In this document: positions 1-11,800 of the stretch, one piece after another
How the letters are laid out: every line of letters begins with the position of its first letter
Numbering within the stretch: the first letter of the stretch is position 1
From: Trachemys scripta elegans
Taxonomy: Eukaryota; Chordata; Testudines; Emydidae
Assembly (NCBI RefSeq): GCF_013100865.1
Contig: NC_048304.1
Location: forward strand, 32,019,277-32,083,276
Direction: 5' to 3'
Length of the DNA stretch: 64,000 nucleotides
The notes under the pieces: generated by a model
What the model was told of the DNA's origin: nothing
Database searches by the model: none
What the model saw: the letters and a program-made list of their open reading frames with translations, nothing else
Position numbers and translations under genes: made by a program

Positions 1-364
1 ACTGCTGTGCAACACACCAAAGAGAACTGTATTAAAGCTGGCGTGACAGCACAGAACTGTGTTGCATTCAGCTGAATTGCACTGCAGTGTCTCAATCTGG
101 AGTGCAGTTAATTTCACTGGAATTCACACAGGGCCAAATTCTCCTCTGGATGACTCTGTACAATCTCAGTGGTGTCACTGAATCCGTTCCATGGAAGCTT
201 TTTGTAACAATGTACTGGCCTTTAAGGCCAGAGGGGATAGTTTGGGAGGCCATATACCCTGATTCCATGTGTCTGGGGACAGCAGATGAAGGCTGGAAAA
301 ATAATGGAAGTGACCATTAGGAAAGAGGAAATTGGTCCAGGGGAGCAGTTAGTGTCTGGGAGGG
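1..364. other. Intergenic, nothing recognised
   Basis: No coding exon, RNA gene or clear repeat boundary is visible. The first 130 bases repeat short words such as ctgtg, gcactgcag and attgca, which suggests decayed simple sequence. Confidence 0.4.
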
Positions 365-1468
365 TGTGACAGGTTCCCCAGGTGCAACCTGGATCTGGGG
401 TACCCTGGCATACCAACCTAGGCTCCCTCTCACACTGTGATGCTGTGACTAGCAAAAACCTCTCCAGGTACTGCACTTACACAGCCATCCACAGACAAGG
501 ACACACCCAACTGAGTTATATGAATACTTCTCCTAGCCACTTATAAACTAACAATTGAGAGGCTCCAGTCAATTCCTCCAGCCTAGGACCCAAGGGCTGT
601 ACCGTCTTGCTCTGGTCAGAAGCCTGACCAGTGTAAGTTTATTACCCAGTCCACCCGTCCCTCAGTGTGGAGAGGACATGCACCAGCTTTTGTTCACTGA
701 GTGGATTTCCCAAGCACTTCAACCAAAACACACTGTTTAAGGTAAAATATAAACCAGATTGATTAACTACAAAAAGATAGATTTTACGTGATTATAAGTA
801 GTAAGCGTAGAGATCAAAGTTGGTTACTTAAGAAATAAAAGTAAAATCACAATCTGAGCTCTATAAACTAGACAGGATTTGAATCAAGCAGTGTCTCACC
901 CTGATGGGATAGTTCCTTAATACACAAGCTGGGGTTCTCCTTTCCAGCCTGGAACCACCCTCCCCAGTTCAGTTTTTGTTCTCCAGACACGTTTCTAGGT
1001 GTTGCATTGTAGGGGAAGTGAGGCCAAGTGATGATGTCACTTCCCCTTTTTTATAGTTTCTTCCAACTTGCTGGAAAGACCCTTTGCTATGAAGTGAGTC
1101 AAGTCCATTGTCTACGAACTCTCTCTGAGAGGTCTCCATTGTATACAGTTCCTGGGATAGTCCTTGGGAGTGTGGACTCCCCTTAACATGTCATCAATGC
1201 TGTCTGGCTTCTCCACTGTTGTATCTGAAGGGCTGCTTGGGGGTGTTTCCAACATCACAACATATTTCAGTAACACACACATAGCAAAACTTCATAACTT
1301 CCCATACAACGATAACACATACAAACCAAGAAGATATTAATGTTCAACAGGTCAAGACTTTTAGAATGATACCTTACAAGGCATACTTTGTACAAAACAT
1401 ATAATAATCATATCACCATGGTAAATATGGGGGTACCAGGGTATTGTTTTGGGGTACAGAGTGCCACA
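365..1468 (-). mobile_element. Solo LTR of a turtle-type retroelement, minus orientation
   Basis: The segment starts TGTGAC and ends CCACA, giving the TG...CA ends of an LTR. Read on the minus strand it shares long stretches with the copies at 16721-17869 and 29078-30169: the aaggtatcattctaaaag block near its 5' end and the tagttaat block near its 3' end. No gag, pol or env reading frame adjoins it, so this is a solo LTR. No convincing target duplication was found. Confidence 0.75.
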
Positions 1469-4400
1469 AAGGGGGAAGGTATTGGACCATCCCAAACCAT
1501 TACTCCTTGAAGGGCCTAGGACCAGGAGCTTTGAAGAGTGGACACAGCAAAATTCCACCCTCTCCCATCCAGCACAGACAAGGTTTGGAGTTTAGACCCA
1601 CCTGGGGAGGATCAAGAAACTGAACAGTGACTGGCCAGATGACTCGAGAGGAAGCTCCAAGCCCAGGAAAGGGGGGAGCTGCTCAGATGGAGAGGAAGAG
1701 CTCAGCTGGGACACAGCCCTAGAGGGGAGGGCTTGTGAAACCCCTGACTCTGAGAGCAGGCCAGGCAGACTAGGACTGAAATCCCCCAGTCTCAAGAAGG
1801 AGGGCTGGGAAGCCCTGAACTTAAAGAGGGTAGCTGGTTAATTTGAATTAATTAGCCCCAAAGAAAGGCGGAATATTGTTCTTAAAGACTCTGGGTATAA
1901 CTGGATTATTCTCAGTACATATAGGGAAACTGAGACAGGGTGCCTGGAGGGCTGTCCTAGGCCACAAGGGGCTGCTATGGGACAGCATCGATGTATAGCT
2001 TTGAACCTGCGAGCTACCAGGCACCCTCAACTACTCAGCTCCCCAAAGGCTCAAGCCCTAAATGAGAAGAGCATTTTGGCTCTGTGTTATGATGCAATTG
2101 TGTTGAAGCAGAAAGCACTCTGCTGCATTTCATTTCACTGGCTATAGTTGCATGCAGTGAGCAGCATCTCCTTGAAATGCAAGGGACTGCACTGCACTAG
2201 AGGGACAGGGTAAGTAGTGTAGCCCCTGAATTGAGATGAAGGCTGTCACATTTAATTGCACCATGTTGCAATGCGTTGGAGTAGGTCACATGGAGTAGAA
2301 TTGCATTAGGATACCTGACTTGAGGGGCTGTGGGTGAAACCAGTGGTGGCAACGAGTGGCGGTACCTGACTGGAGGTGCCCATGGGTGTAACCAGGGCGG
2401 TAGGGATGGGGGATACGTGACTGAAGGAGCCTATGGGTATGACCAGGGGTAGCAGCAAGGGGGGGATACCTGACTGGAGGGGCCCATGGGGGGACTAGGG
2501 ATGGCAGGGAAGTAGATATGGGGCTGGGGGCCTGTGGGTCTGATGTACCACTGCCTGGGGATACACATTGAATCCCAGTTTCTAGGGCTATCAGACCAGC
2601 TCCCCCTTGCCTTGGGGCCCCAGCCCTGGGCTGGGCTGTGGGGTTAGGGCAGGTCCTCCACACAGAGCCAGCCCTGGCTGCCACCATGCCATGGCTTCAT
2701 GTGTGGCTGAACTTGTCTCCAGCAGGGAGGGAGGCGCTGTGGGCTAAGCTGAGCAGGGATTTGGGGCTCCTAAGCGTCTTAAGGCTAATGACTGAGGGAG
2801 ATGAAGGGAGAGTGGTCAGTCCAGAGGACAGAGACGGCACATGAGCTGGGGGGGGACGGCTGGGCCCCATAGGGCAGGGCAGTGGGGAAGTGCAGGGGGG
2901 CTGCAGGGAGGGGGGCAAGTGCTGTGCTCCTCCAAACTCCCCATCCCCTGGGCTAGAACAGCCCCCTGCTGAGACTCTGACAGCAAGGTCACTTCTGTCC
3001 CAGACACCCCCACCTCACCCTATCCTTGCTGTCCCTCCCTCGCTGTTGCTATGGGAGGCCTCCCCCATTCCTCCAATCTCCAGCCCCCATGGTGAGAGCA
3101 TCGCTTTGTGCCCCTAGTGACTGCTTCAGATGCACACACGTGCACACACTCAGACATACATGTGTGTGCACGCACACGGGAACTCCCACATCCATGCTGC
3201 TGTGCCTACCAGAGGGCAGCTGGTACTGGTGGGAATTGTTGCCACAGTGGGGTGGTTAAGTGGGTGGAGAGGGTGTCCTCTGGCATACATGGGGACTGCA
3301 AGGTGCTGGCAACCCAGCCCTGCCCTGGGCCTAGCTCAGAGGGACAGGGAGAGGGTATTGCAGGGTGCAATGCCGGGGGGCAGACAGGTAAGCCCTGGGC
3401 ACATGCCATGGAGAGGCTCAGGGGTGAGGCTGGGTGTGTGGGTGGAATGAGATAGACCAGCTCTTGCCAGAGGATTTGTGGGCCAGTCCCGTCCTAGCAT
3501 ATGTTGAGTCGATGGCAGCTCTCAGCCTCTCTCCCTGGAGCTGGATTCTTGCTGGGGACCGCCCCCTTCAGTGGGTGATGAGTCTGCCTGGTCTCAATCC
3601 ATCTGCCCCCCTCTCTCTACCCCCTGTGGGGCCAGCCCTTTGGCCCCTTGCTTAGCACCATTAACATTGTGAAATTCGGGGGCTGATTTTGAGGGGGACC
3701 CCCCTTGTAGGTGAACTTCTCTCCCTCCCATTGCAACATGAGAGGGTGTGGCCAGATGAGAAGTGGATGCACGGACCAGGCTGTGGAGACCAAACTTCAG
3801 CAATAGGTGACTGAGTAGCAGAACTGAAGGCACCAAATTGGAGGTCAGGGGGGTTATCTTGGTTCCCACAGGAAATGGGCTGGTGTGTGAATCCGGTAGG
3901 AGGGTAATGATTAACCCTAAATGTGCTGCTCTGACGTAAGAACGGGGGCACGCCTGTGGGGAGGTGGCCAGACCCAATCCCCTTGGATCAAGATGTGGGC
4001 TGGGGGAAGGAAAGTTGTTTGCAGGATGGATGTGTCTTGAAAGGGAGGATGTGAGGTTAAGGGGGTGTGGAGGAGGTAGAAGAGAGTTAAGGGTTTAGAA
4101 GGTTAAAGGGGTAGAGACATAGAAAGGTAAATGAGGGCAAAGCCAGGGCTTCTGGCAGGGGCTGAGACTTGACACAGCTTGTTGCACATGCAAGGCACAT
4201 TGGCAAAGGATCCCCCACCCCACCCAGGAGAGATGGGTCGGGGGAGCAGAGATGGGCAGGTCACCCCAGAATTGTCTCACTCTGCATCATTAGCAACACT
4301 CTTGACTGGGTCTGTGACTAGTGCCAGCTTGCTGGGGGACGAGCCAGTGCTGGGGCAGTGCTAGTGTCTGCTCTCCAGTGCCTGGGGCAGAGGCAGTGCC

Positions 4401-4548
4401 CGGTCCCCAGTGCCAGGGCAGAGGCAGTGCCTGGTCCACAGTGGCTGTGCCCAGTCTGGCGCCAGCCTTCTCTCTTCAATCCCAGCCCTGGGTCCCAGTT
4501 CCCAGTCTTCAGTGCCCACTTCCCCCTCCCTCCATGCCAGCTTCCTCC
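1469..4548. other. Intergenic region upstream of the first SLC22 gene
   Basis: No exon-like open frame with splice signals was found on either strand. It contains a four-copy tandem repeat at 2305-2515, a CA-rich patch near 3130-3180 and otherwise unassigned sequence. Distal regulatory elements could lie here but none can be named. Confidence 0.4.
2305..2515. repeat. Minisatellite, about 65-bp unit, about 4 copies
   Basis: Four diverged units each contain a tacctgact-like core, then gaggggcc and a catggg-type segment. Spacing is 60 to 70 bases. Confidence 0.6.
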
Positions 4549-4621
4549 TTGTTAACAGCTGCCTCTAATTGTGGGGAGAAGAGGGGAGGGCACTCTGGGT
4601 TAGCAGCATAACATGACAGGA

Positions 4622-4634
4622 GTCAATCGTTAAC
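4622..4634. promoter_or_regulatory. HNF1-like palindrome upstream of SLC22 gene 1
   Basis: The 13-mer GTCAATCGTTAAC matches the HNF1 consensus GTTAATNATTAAC at 10 of 12 specified bases. It lies 28 bases upstream of the TATA box. Kidney and liver organic-anion transporter promoters (OAT1, OAT3, URAT1) are known HNF1 targets, so both position and gene fit. Another GTTAAC half-site lies near 4550. The motif is seen; binding is inferred. Confidence 0.5.
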
Positions 4635-4662
4635 CCCCCTCCCCACCTTCCCCTCTGCTCAG

Positions 4663-4670
4663 TATATAAG
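4663..4670 (+). promoter_or_regulatory. TATA box of SLC22 gene 1
   Basis: TATATAAG lies about 170 bases before the ATG. Transcription would be expected to start near 4690-4700, giving an untranslated leader of roughly 140 bases. Confidence 0.6.
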
Positions 4671-4840
4671 GCAGCCAGGAGCTGGGAAGAGCTGCTCCTT
4701 AAGGGAACCTGTGCCCATCACTCCCTGCAGGTGCCCATGTCTGTCTCTCCCTTGAGGCACCCGTCTCTCCCTGCAGTCACCCCAAGAGAGGCTTGTGCCC
4801 ATATCCCCCATCATCTGGTGTTCTCTGCCGCCCCCCAGCC

Positions 4841-5212
4841 ATGGCCTTTGGAGACCTCCTGGAGAAGGTGGGCAGTGCAGGTCCCTTCCAGCTCCTCTGT
4901 GTTCTGCTGCTCACCGCGCCTGCCCTTCTCATTGCCAGCCACAACCTGGTGCAGAACTTCAGTGCCGCCTCCCCTGAGCACCAGTGCCGCCCTCCGCCAC
5001 CAGGCACCAATGCCAGCTGGGTGGGCAACACCACTGCAGCTCGTGGGGGGCTCTCCCTGGTCCCGAGCCCAGAACAGTGCTGTCGCTTGGTGGACACCCA
5101 TGGGCAGCATCCAAGATCCAACAGTTCGCTGGGCAGGGCAGGCGAGACAGAACCCTGCCGGGACGGATGGTACTACGACCGCAGCACCTTCTCCTCCACC
5201 ATCGTCACCGAG
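4841..5212 (+). CDS. SLC22 gene 1, exon 1
   Basis: Residues 1-124, phase 0 at the GTATGG donor. Encodes the MAF-type start, TM1 and the glycosylated extracellular loop. Confidence 0.92.
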
Positions 5213-5763
5213 GTATGGCTGATAGCCCCCCTTCTTCCCTGCTGCCCCAAGGCAGAGCCATGGGATGGGGGCAGGGAGGGGGGACCCACGTAGGGGGATG
5301 GGATAGAGTGGGGATTGTGGGGAGAGAGGGGAGAGGAGGTGGGAGATGAAGAGGGGCGGGAACTGGGAGGACGGTAGGGGAGAGAGAGGATGGGGAGAGT
5401 TGGATAGGGGGCCAGAGAAGGGTGTGGGAGAAGGTTGGGTGCTGGGGGATACATGGCTATGGAGTTCCAGTCCCTCAGGTCAAGCCACTGATTGGGAGGG
5501 GGCCCCCTGGGGGCGCCATACCCCGTCTCTGTGGGCACTGACTGTCCGTCTGTCTGCCAGTGGGATCTGGTGTGTGATCTGGGCCCCCTCCCGGCGCTGG
5601 CGCAGACGCTGTTCATGGCAGGGGTGCTGCTTGGAGCCCTCCTTTTTGGAGTCTTCTCGGACAGGTGGGTGACGGGGGGTGTCCCCCTGAAACTAATGTC
5701 CCCCCCCCTGGCTCAGACCCCCCCTTCCTGCTGCCCTGGCTCCCACCAACGGCCCCACCCCGC

Positions 5764-5800
<37 letters not shown>

Positions 5801-8800
5801 ATCAGACCAATGGACCCATCCAGCCCAGTGTCCCCCCCGCCCCTGCCATCCTGGCTCAGACGCATGGTCCAATGCTCGGTCATTCCATGACGCATGGAAA
5901 CACTCCCTGGGTTGAGATGCACCCTACGCTTGCGAGTGGTTTACTCCTCACTTGTCGCTGGCTGGTTAGTGATGCTCAGCTCTCCACCACTGCCTGTTAA
6001 CCATGGGTTGTGGGTGACAACCCCGGCTGTCAGCGAAGACACGTCCGTCGCTGATCGGCGCTCGGCACTCAGCCAACAGGCGTTAGCAAGGGCTGGTTAT
6101 TAACAAGGGGGTCCCACGCTTTGCTGCTTCTGTTGGCCCAGCACTTGTACACACTGTGCATCCCTCCATCCCCCTGCACAGCTCCCTCTACTGCATCCAG
6201 CCCCCTCTAGTTCAGGGACTCGCTGCAAGCCCCCTACTGCCTCCCTCATGCCAGGGTCACCCATTGTCCCCCAGTGCCAGGGGCTGTGGGCATACCCTCT
6301 TCCCCCCCACGTTCCCTTATTTACCCTCCCCCCACTGTTATTTGTCTGGGAAATGTCATTTTCGCCCCCTTACACTCTGTTGGGAGGATGGGCAGAGCCG
6401 AGATGGAGTGTTGTCATGCTGCTAGTGCATTCATTGGTGGCCTCAGCCAGTTTTTTGATCTCGGGTGCTTGACGCTGTGGCTCTGCTAAAATGCTGCTGG
6501 GGCTCCGGATACCATCCATTTCCCTCTTCCAGTTGTGCCCAAATTCCCCATAGGGTTTTAGCCAGGGATGGGCAATTTGGCCCAAGGGCCACATCTGGGA
6601 ATAGAAATTGTATGGCGGGCCATGAATGCTCACGAAATTGGGGGTTGGGGTGTGGGAGAGGGTGAGGGCTCTGGTTGGGGGTGCAGGCTCTGGGGTGGGG
6701 CCAGAAATGAGGGGTTGGGGGTGCAGGAGGGTACTCCGGGCTAGGACCGAGAGCAGGAGAGTGATCAAGGCTGGGGCATGGGATTGGGGCCCGGGAGAGG
6801 GGCAGGGGGGCAGGCAGGGCCGGCAAAAAAGCCCCAGGCAAAAAAGCCCCCCGCCCCCGGAGCGCGGCAGGGGAGGGCGCCGAGCCCGCTGTGGTGCCGC
6901 TGGCGGACAGAGCCCTGGGAGGAGGGCAGAGAGCCCGGCCGGGGCTCCACTCTCCCCGGCGGCCAGAGCGCCAGGAGGAGGGCGGAGAGCCCAGCCGGGG
7001 CTCCGCTCTCCCCGGCGTCCAGAGCGCCAGGAGGAGGGCGGCGAGCCGGCCGGGGCTCCGCTCTCCCCGGCGGCCAGAGCGCCAGGAGGAGGGCGGAGAG
7101 CCCGGCCGGGGCTCCGCTCTCCCCGGCGGCCAGAGCGCCGGGAGTAGGGCGGAGAGCCCAGCCGGGGCTTCGCTCTCCCCGGTGGCCAGAGCGCCCAGGG
7201 GAGGGCGGCGAGCCGGCCGGGGCTCCGCTCTCCCCGGCGGCCAGAGCTGGAGCACCGCACCGCGCCACCCCCCTCCAGGTGCCGCCACAAGCACAAGCTT
7301 GGTGGGCTGGTGCCTGGAGCCGGCCCTGGGGGCCGGCTCCAGGCAGTGCTTACCTCAAGCAACTTCCGGAAGCAGCGCCATGTCCCCGCTCCGTCTCCTA
7401 CGTGGAGGCGCGGGCAGGCTTCTCTGAGTGTTGCCCTGTCTGCAGGCACTGCCCCTGCAGCTCCCATTGGCCGCGGTTCCCGGCCAACGGGAGCTGCGGG
7501 GGCTGTGCTTGGGACGTGGGCAGCATGTGGAGCCCCTGGCTGCCCCTATGCGTAGGAGCCGTAGGGGGGACATGCCACTACTTCTGGGAGCCAGGTGGAG
7601 CTATGGCATGCGTGGAGCAGGGCAAGCCCTGGACCCTGCTTCCTGGCAGGAGCTTGAGGGCCAGATTAAAACGTCTGAAGGGCCAGATGCAGCCCTGGAG
7701 CCGTAGTTTGCCCACCCCTGGTTTTAGCAATTGGTGCCTGGAACGTTTCCTGAAATTCTGGGCTGGATCAGTCACAGCACTCAAAGGTTATCATGTTGCA
7801 GACAGAATGAGAAATGCCAGGGAATTGGGTGTACGGCCAAGCTCCGTCAGTTACAAGTTACCGGCTATCAATGAACAATGATCAAGTGCTGGTCACTTGT
7901 TTTGATGATCAGTTATTTACCGGTAATGATCAGTGAGCTGGGGCAGTTACTGTTGATCAGTGATTATCATCTGTCAGTTACTGACTCCAAACAATCAGAG
8001 ATGCCTGACAGAGTGCTGCAGTTTCCTGTGGCAGTGAGTACCGCAGGTGAACGGTCTGACATGTGAGAGCTGTGAGGCTTCCTCTGGGGTCTTACCCTGG
8101 ATGCTCCCCCCTGTGATGCAGGTTTGGGCGACGGGTCATCCTGCTGTGTTCTCTGCTGTTGATGGCTGTCATGGGAACTGGGGCTGCCTTGTCCTCAGAC
8201 TTCCTCACCTACTGCGCCTTCCGCCTGCTGAGTGGGGTTGGTCTGTCTGGCTTCCTCCTCAACTACATCTGCCTCAGTGAGTATCCCGAGGGCAGGGGGA
8301 ATGGGACAGGGCCTTTCCCCTCTAGGGTGCACCAGCTACAATCCAGCCTCAGGGCAGGGAGACCAACTGGCTTGTGGGGGATAAGATATGGAGCTTTCTG
8401 CTCCACTGGACACTGTCTCCAATCTGGCCCTAGAGTGGGAGCTGGCTGGCTTTGGGGGATGGTTATGAGGCCTTACCTCACCAATGGACCCTGGCTCCAA
8501 TCCAGCTCCAAAGCGGAGGGACTGGTTGGCCTAAGAGGGTGAGGAATGGGGTATGGGGCCCTTCACCATAGGGGGCGCCAACTCCAATCCAGGTTAATGA
8601 TGCCCAGGGACCTTGCCCATCCAGTGTCCCATTGCATAGCATGCAATGACTTTGCTGTATCTCAGCCCAGTTCCTAGCAGGAATATCTCGGCTGGCATTA
8701 ATTGTGGGAGGCTCAAGTGGGGAGGCTGAAAGGACCACAAAAATGAGCCTCCCCATCCCCAAGGCTGGCCTGGGCTGAGGCCCATGAGTGATGGGTGTGG

Positions 8801-11800
8801 GGAGGGGCTTGGGCTGAGAAAGGAGCTCAGGAGTCACCCCCCAGCTCAGAAGTTTCATCTCTCTGCCCCTGCCCAGGTCTGGAATGGGTCCCCACCAAGT
8901 CCCGTGCCCTGGTGGTGACATGGCTGAGTTACTGCAGCACGGCAGGCCAGGTGGTGCTGGCTGGCCTGGCCTACAGCATCCGGGACTGGCGCTGGCTGCA
9001 GCTGGCCATTTCCACCCCCTTCTTCATCTTCTTCCTCTGTGCCTGGTGAGTCCCCCATCCCCAGAAGGGGCTTGGAGAGAAGTGGGGTCCAGTAGTGAGA
9101 GCAGGGGGCTGGGAGCCAGGACTCCTGGGTCCTACTCTCTGCTTTGGGAGGGGAGTGGGGTCCAGTGGTGAGAGCAGGAGAGAAGACTGTGTTCTATTCC
9201 CAGCCTGGCCACTGCTTAACTCTGTGTCCTTGGTGGGGGCAAATTACATCCCCCCCATGTCGCAGTTTCCCCCTCCATAAAACAGGGAGCTGAAGAAATG
9301 ACAGAAAAGTGCTTTGAGATCCCCCAGGGATCAGCCCCATCTGAGTGGCGTCCCGGCTCCTCCTCTCCCCAGGTGGATCCCAGAGTCCGCACGCTGGCTC
9401 ATCATTAACCACAGGCATGCGATGGCGCTGAGCAACCTGCAACGGGTGGCCCGGATCAACCGGAAGCAGCTGGGCGGGGACAGCATCTCCCTGGAGGTGA
9501 GACAATGCCCTTTGACTCCCAGGGTCACAGCATGTCCCAGTCCTGATATCCAGCTGGGGCTGGCCCTGGCGAGGGGGATGGGAGGTCCTTGGAGATGCCC
9601 CAGTGGGGTCGGCACCTGGCCCATCTCCTTACCTGCATGGCACCAGGAGCTGGGAAAGCCGAAAGGGGGCAGGGTCTTGTCCAGAGAGGAGCCCGTCCCC
9701 CACAAACACAGTGGGGCAGCGAAGGGAGTGGAAGTTCCTTTGTGGGGCATGGAGCTGGGGGGCAAAGGCATGAGGGCAAGAGGCGCACATCACGCAGGGC
9801 GAGGGGCCTGATCCAAACTAGGGATGAAAGGACTTAATCTCTCCAACCATCTAGTTCTGCGCACACACGTGTCTGTCCCTCCCTTCCCACACACACCTGT
9901 CCTCTGTCCCTCCCTTCCCACACACACGTCTATCCCTCCCTCCCCACACACATCCGTCCATCCCTCCCTCCCCACACACACCCGTCCATCCCTCCCTCCC
10001 CACATACACCCGTCCTCCGTCCCTCCCCAACCATATCCGTCCATCCTTCCTTCCCCACACACACCTGTCCTCCGTCCCTGCCCACACACATCCATCCCTC
10101 CCTCCCTCCCCACACACACCCATCCATCCCTCCTTATCCACACACACCCGTCCTCCATCCCTCCCCCACCATATCCGTCCATCCCTCCCTCCCCACACAC
10201 ACCTGTCCACCCCTCCCTCCCCACACACACCCATCCATCCCTCCTTATCCACACACACCCGTCCTCCATCCCTCCCCCACCATATCCGTCCACCCCTCCC
10301 TCCTCATACACACCCGTCTACCCCTCCCTCCCCACACACATCCGTCCATCCCTCCTTATCCACACACACCGTCATCTTTCCCTCCACACACACCCATCCA
10401 TTTCTCCCTCCCTTCCTCCCTCCCCAGACACATCCGTCCATTCCTCTGTCCCTCCCTCCCCATGCACACCCATCCGTCCCTTCCTCCCCCACACACCCAT
10501 CCATGCTTCCATCCCTCTCTCCCACACACCCGTCCATCCCTCTGTTCCTCCCTCTCCATGCACACCCATCCATCCCTCCCACCCCACACACACCCATCCA
10601 TTCTTTCATTCCCACATATACCCATCCATCTTTGCCTCCTACACACACCCACCCATCCCTCCCTACATACCGTCCATCTCTCCCTCCCACACACACCCAT
10701 CCATCCTTCCCTCCCTGCGCACACCCATCCATCTCTCCCTCACACACACACATCCATACCTCCCTTCACCCACACACACTTGGCCATCCCTCTGTCCCTC
10801 CCTCCCCATACACACCCATTCAGCCCTCCCTCCCCACACACCCCCATCCATTCTTTCATTCCCACACACACCCTTCGATCTCTCCCTACACACCGTCCAT
10901 CTCTCCCTCCCACACACACCCGTCGATCCCTCCCTCCCCGGACACACCCATCCATCTCTCCCTCCCACACACACCCACCCTCCATCACACACACATGTCC
11001 ATACCTCCCTCCCCCCCCCACACACTCATCTATCCCTCTCTCCCTCCCCACACACACATGTCCCTCCCTCCATAGGCGCCAACTCCGTGGGTGCTCCCGG
11101 GCTGGAGCACCCACGGTGAAAAATTGGTGGGTGCTCTGCACCCACCAGCAGCTCCCTGCCCCGCCTCAGCTCACCTCCGCCTCCTCCCCTGAGCGCGCCA
11201 GGGCTCTGCTTCTCCCTCTAGCTCCCAGTGCTCGCCGCCACGAAACAGCTGTTTCACGGTGGCAAGCGCTGGGAGGGAGAGGGGAGGAGTGGGAACGCGG
11301 TGCTCTTGGGGAAAGAGCCAGGGCTGAGGCAGGGATTTGGGGAAGGAGTCCCATGGGGCAGGGAGGGGGCAGAGTTGGGGCGGGGATTTTGGGGAAGGGG
11401 TTGGAATGGGGGTGGGGCAGGGGTGGATTCGGGGCGGGGCCAGGGGCGGGCAGGGGTTGAGCACCCACCGGTGCTGGAAAAAGTTGGTGCCTATGCCTCC
11501 CTCCCTACGGCCCGTCCGTCCTTCCATCACTCCCTCCCCACACACAGCCGTCCATCTCTCCCTCCCCACACACAGCCGTCTGTCCCTCCCTCCCCACACA
11601 CACCTGTCCATCCCTCCCTCCCCACACACAGCCATCCATCCCTCCCTCCCCACACACACCTGTCCATCCTGCCCTCCCCACACACACCTGTCCATTCCGC
11701 CCTCCCCACACACAGCCGTCCATCTCGCCCTCCCCACACACAGCCGTCCATCCCTCCATCCCTCAATCTGTTGCTCTGAGGCTGGCCCTCTCCCAACATT

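Noticed and set aside
365..1468. Intact endogenous retrovirus around the LTRs
   Set aside because: No gag, pol or env frame and no paired LTR in the same orientation at a proviral distance.
5173..5616. 147-codon minus-strand frame opposite SLC22 exons 1-2
   Set aside because: It is a shadow of a GC-rich exon and of a simple-sequence intron; composition is proline/serine-rich with no domain.
6370..7881. Open frames over 360 codons on both strands
   Set aside because: They fall in the GC-rich 55-bp array of a transposon. The unit lacks stops, the translation is a simple repeat and no splice or domain signal exists.
9861..11070. Regularly repeated array that might look like CRISPR
   Set aside because: Units are directly adjacent and diverged, without unique spacers, in an intron of a vertebrate gene.
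9790..11779. Long proline/histidine- or glycine/cysteine-rich open frames in the minisatellite
   Set aside because: The frames follow the tandem unit on both strands and run through a transposon boundary; this is non-coding repeat.
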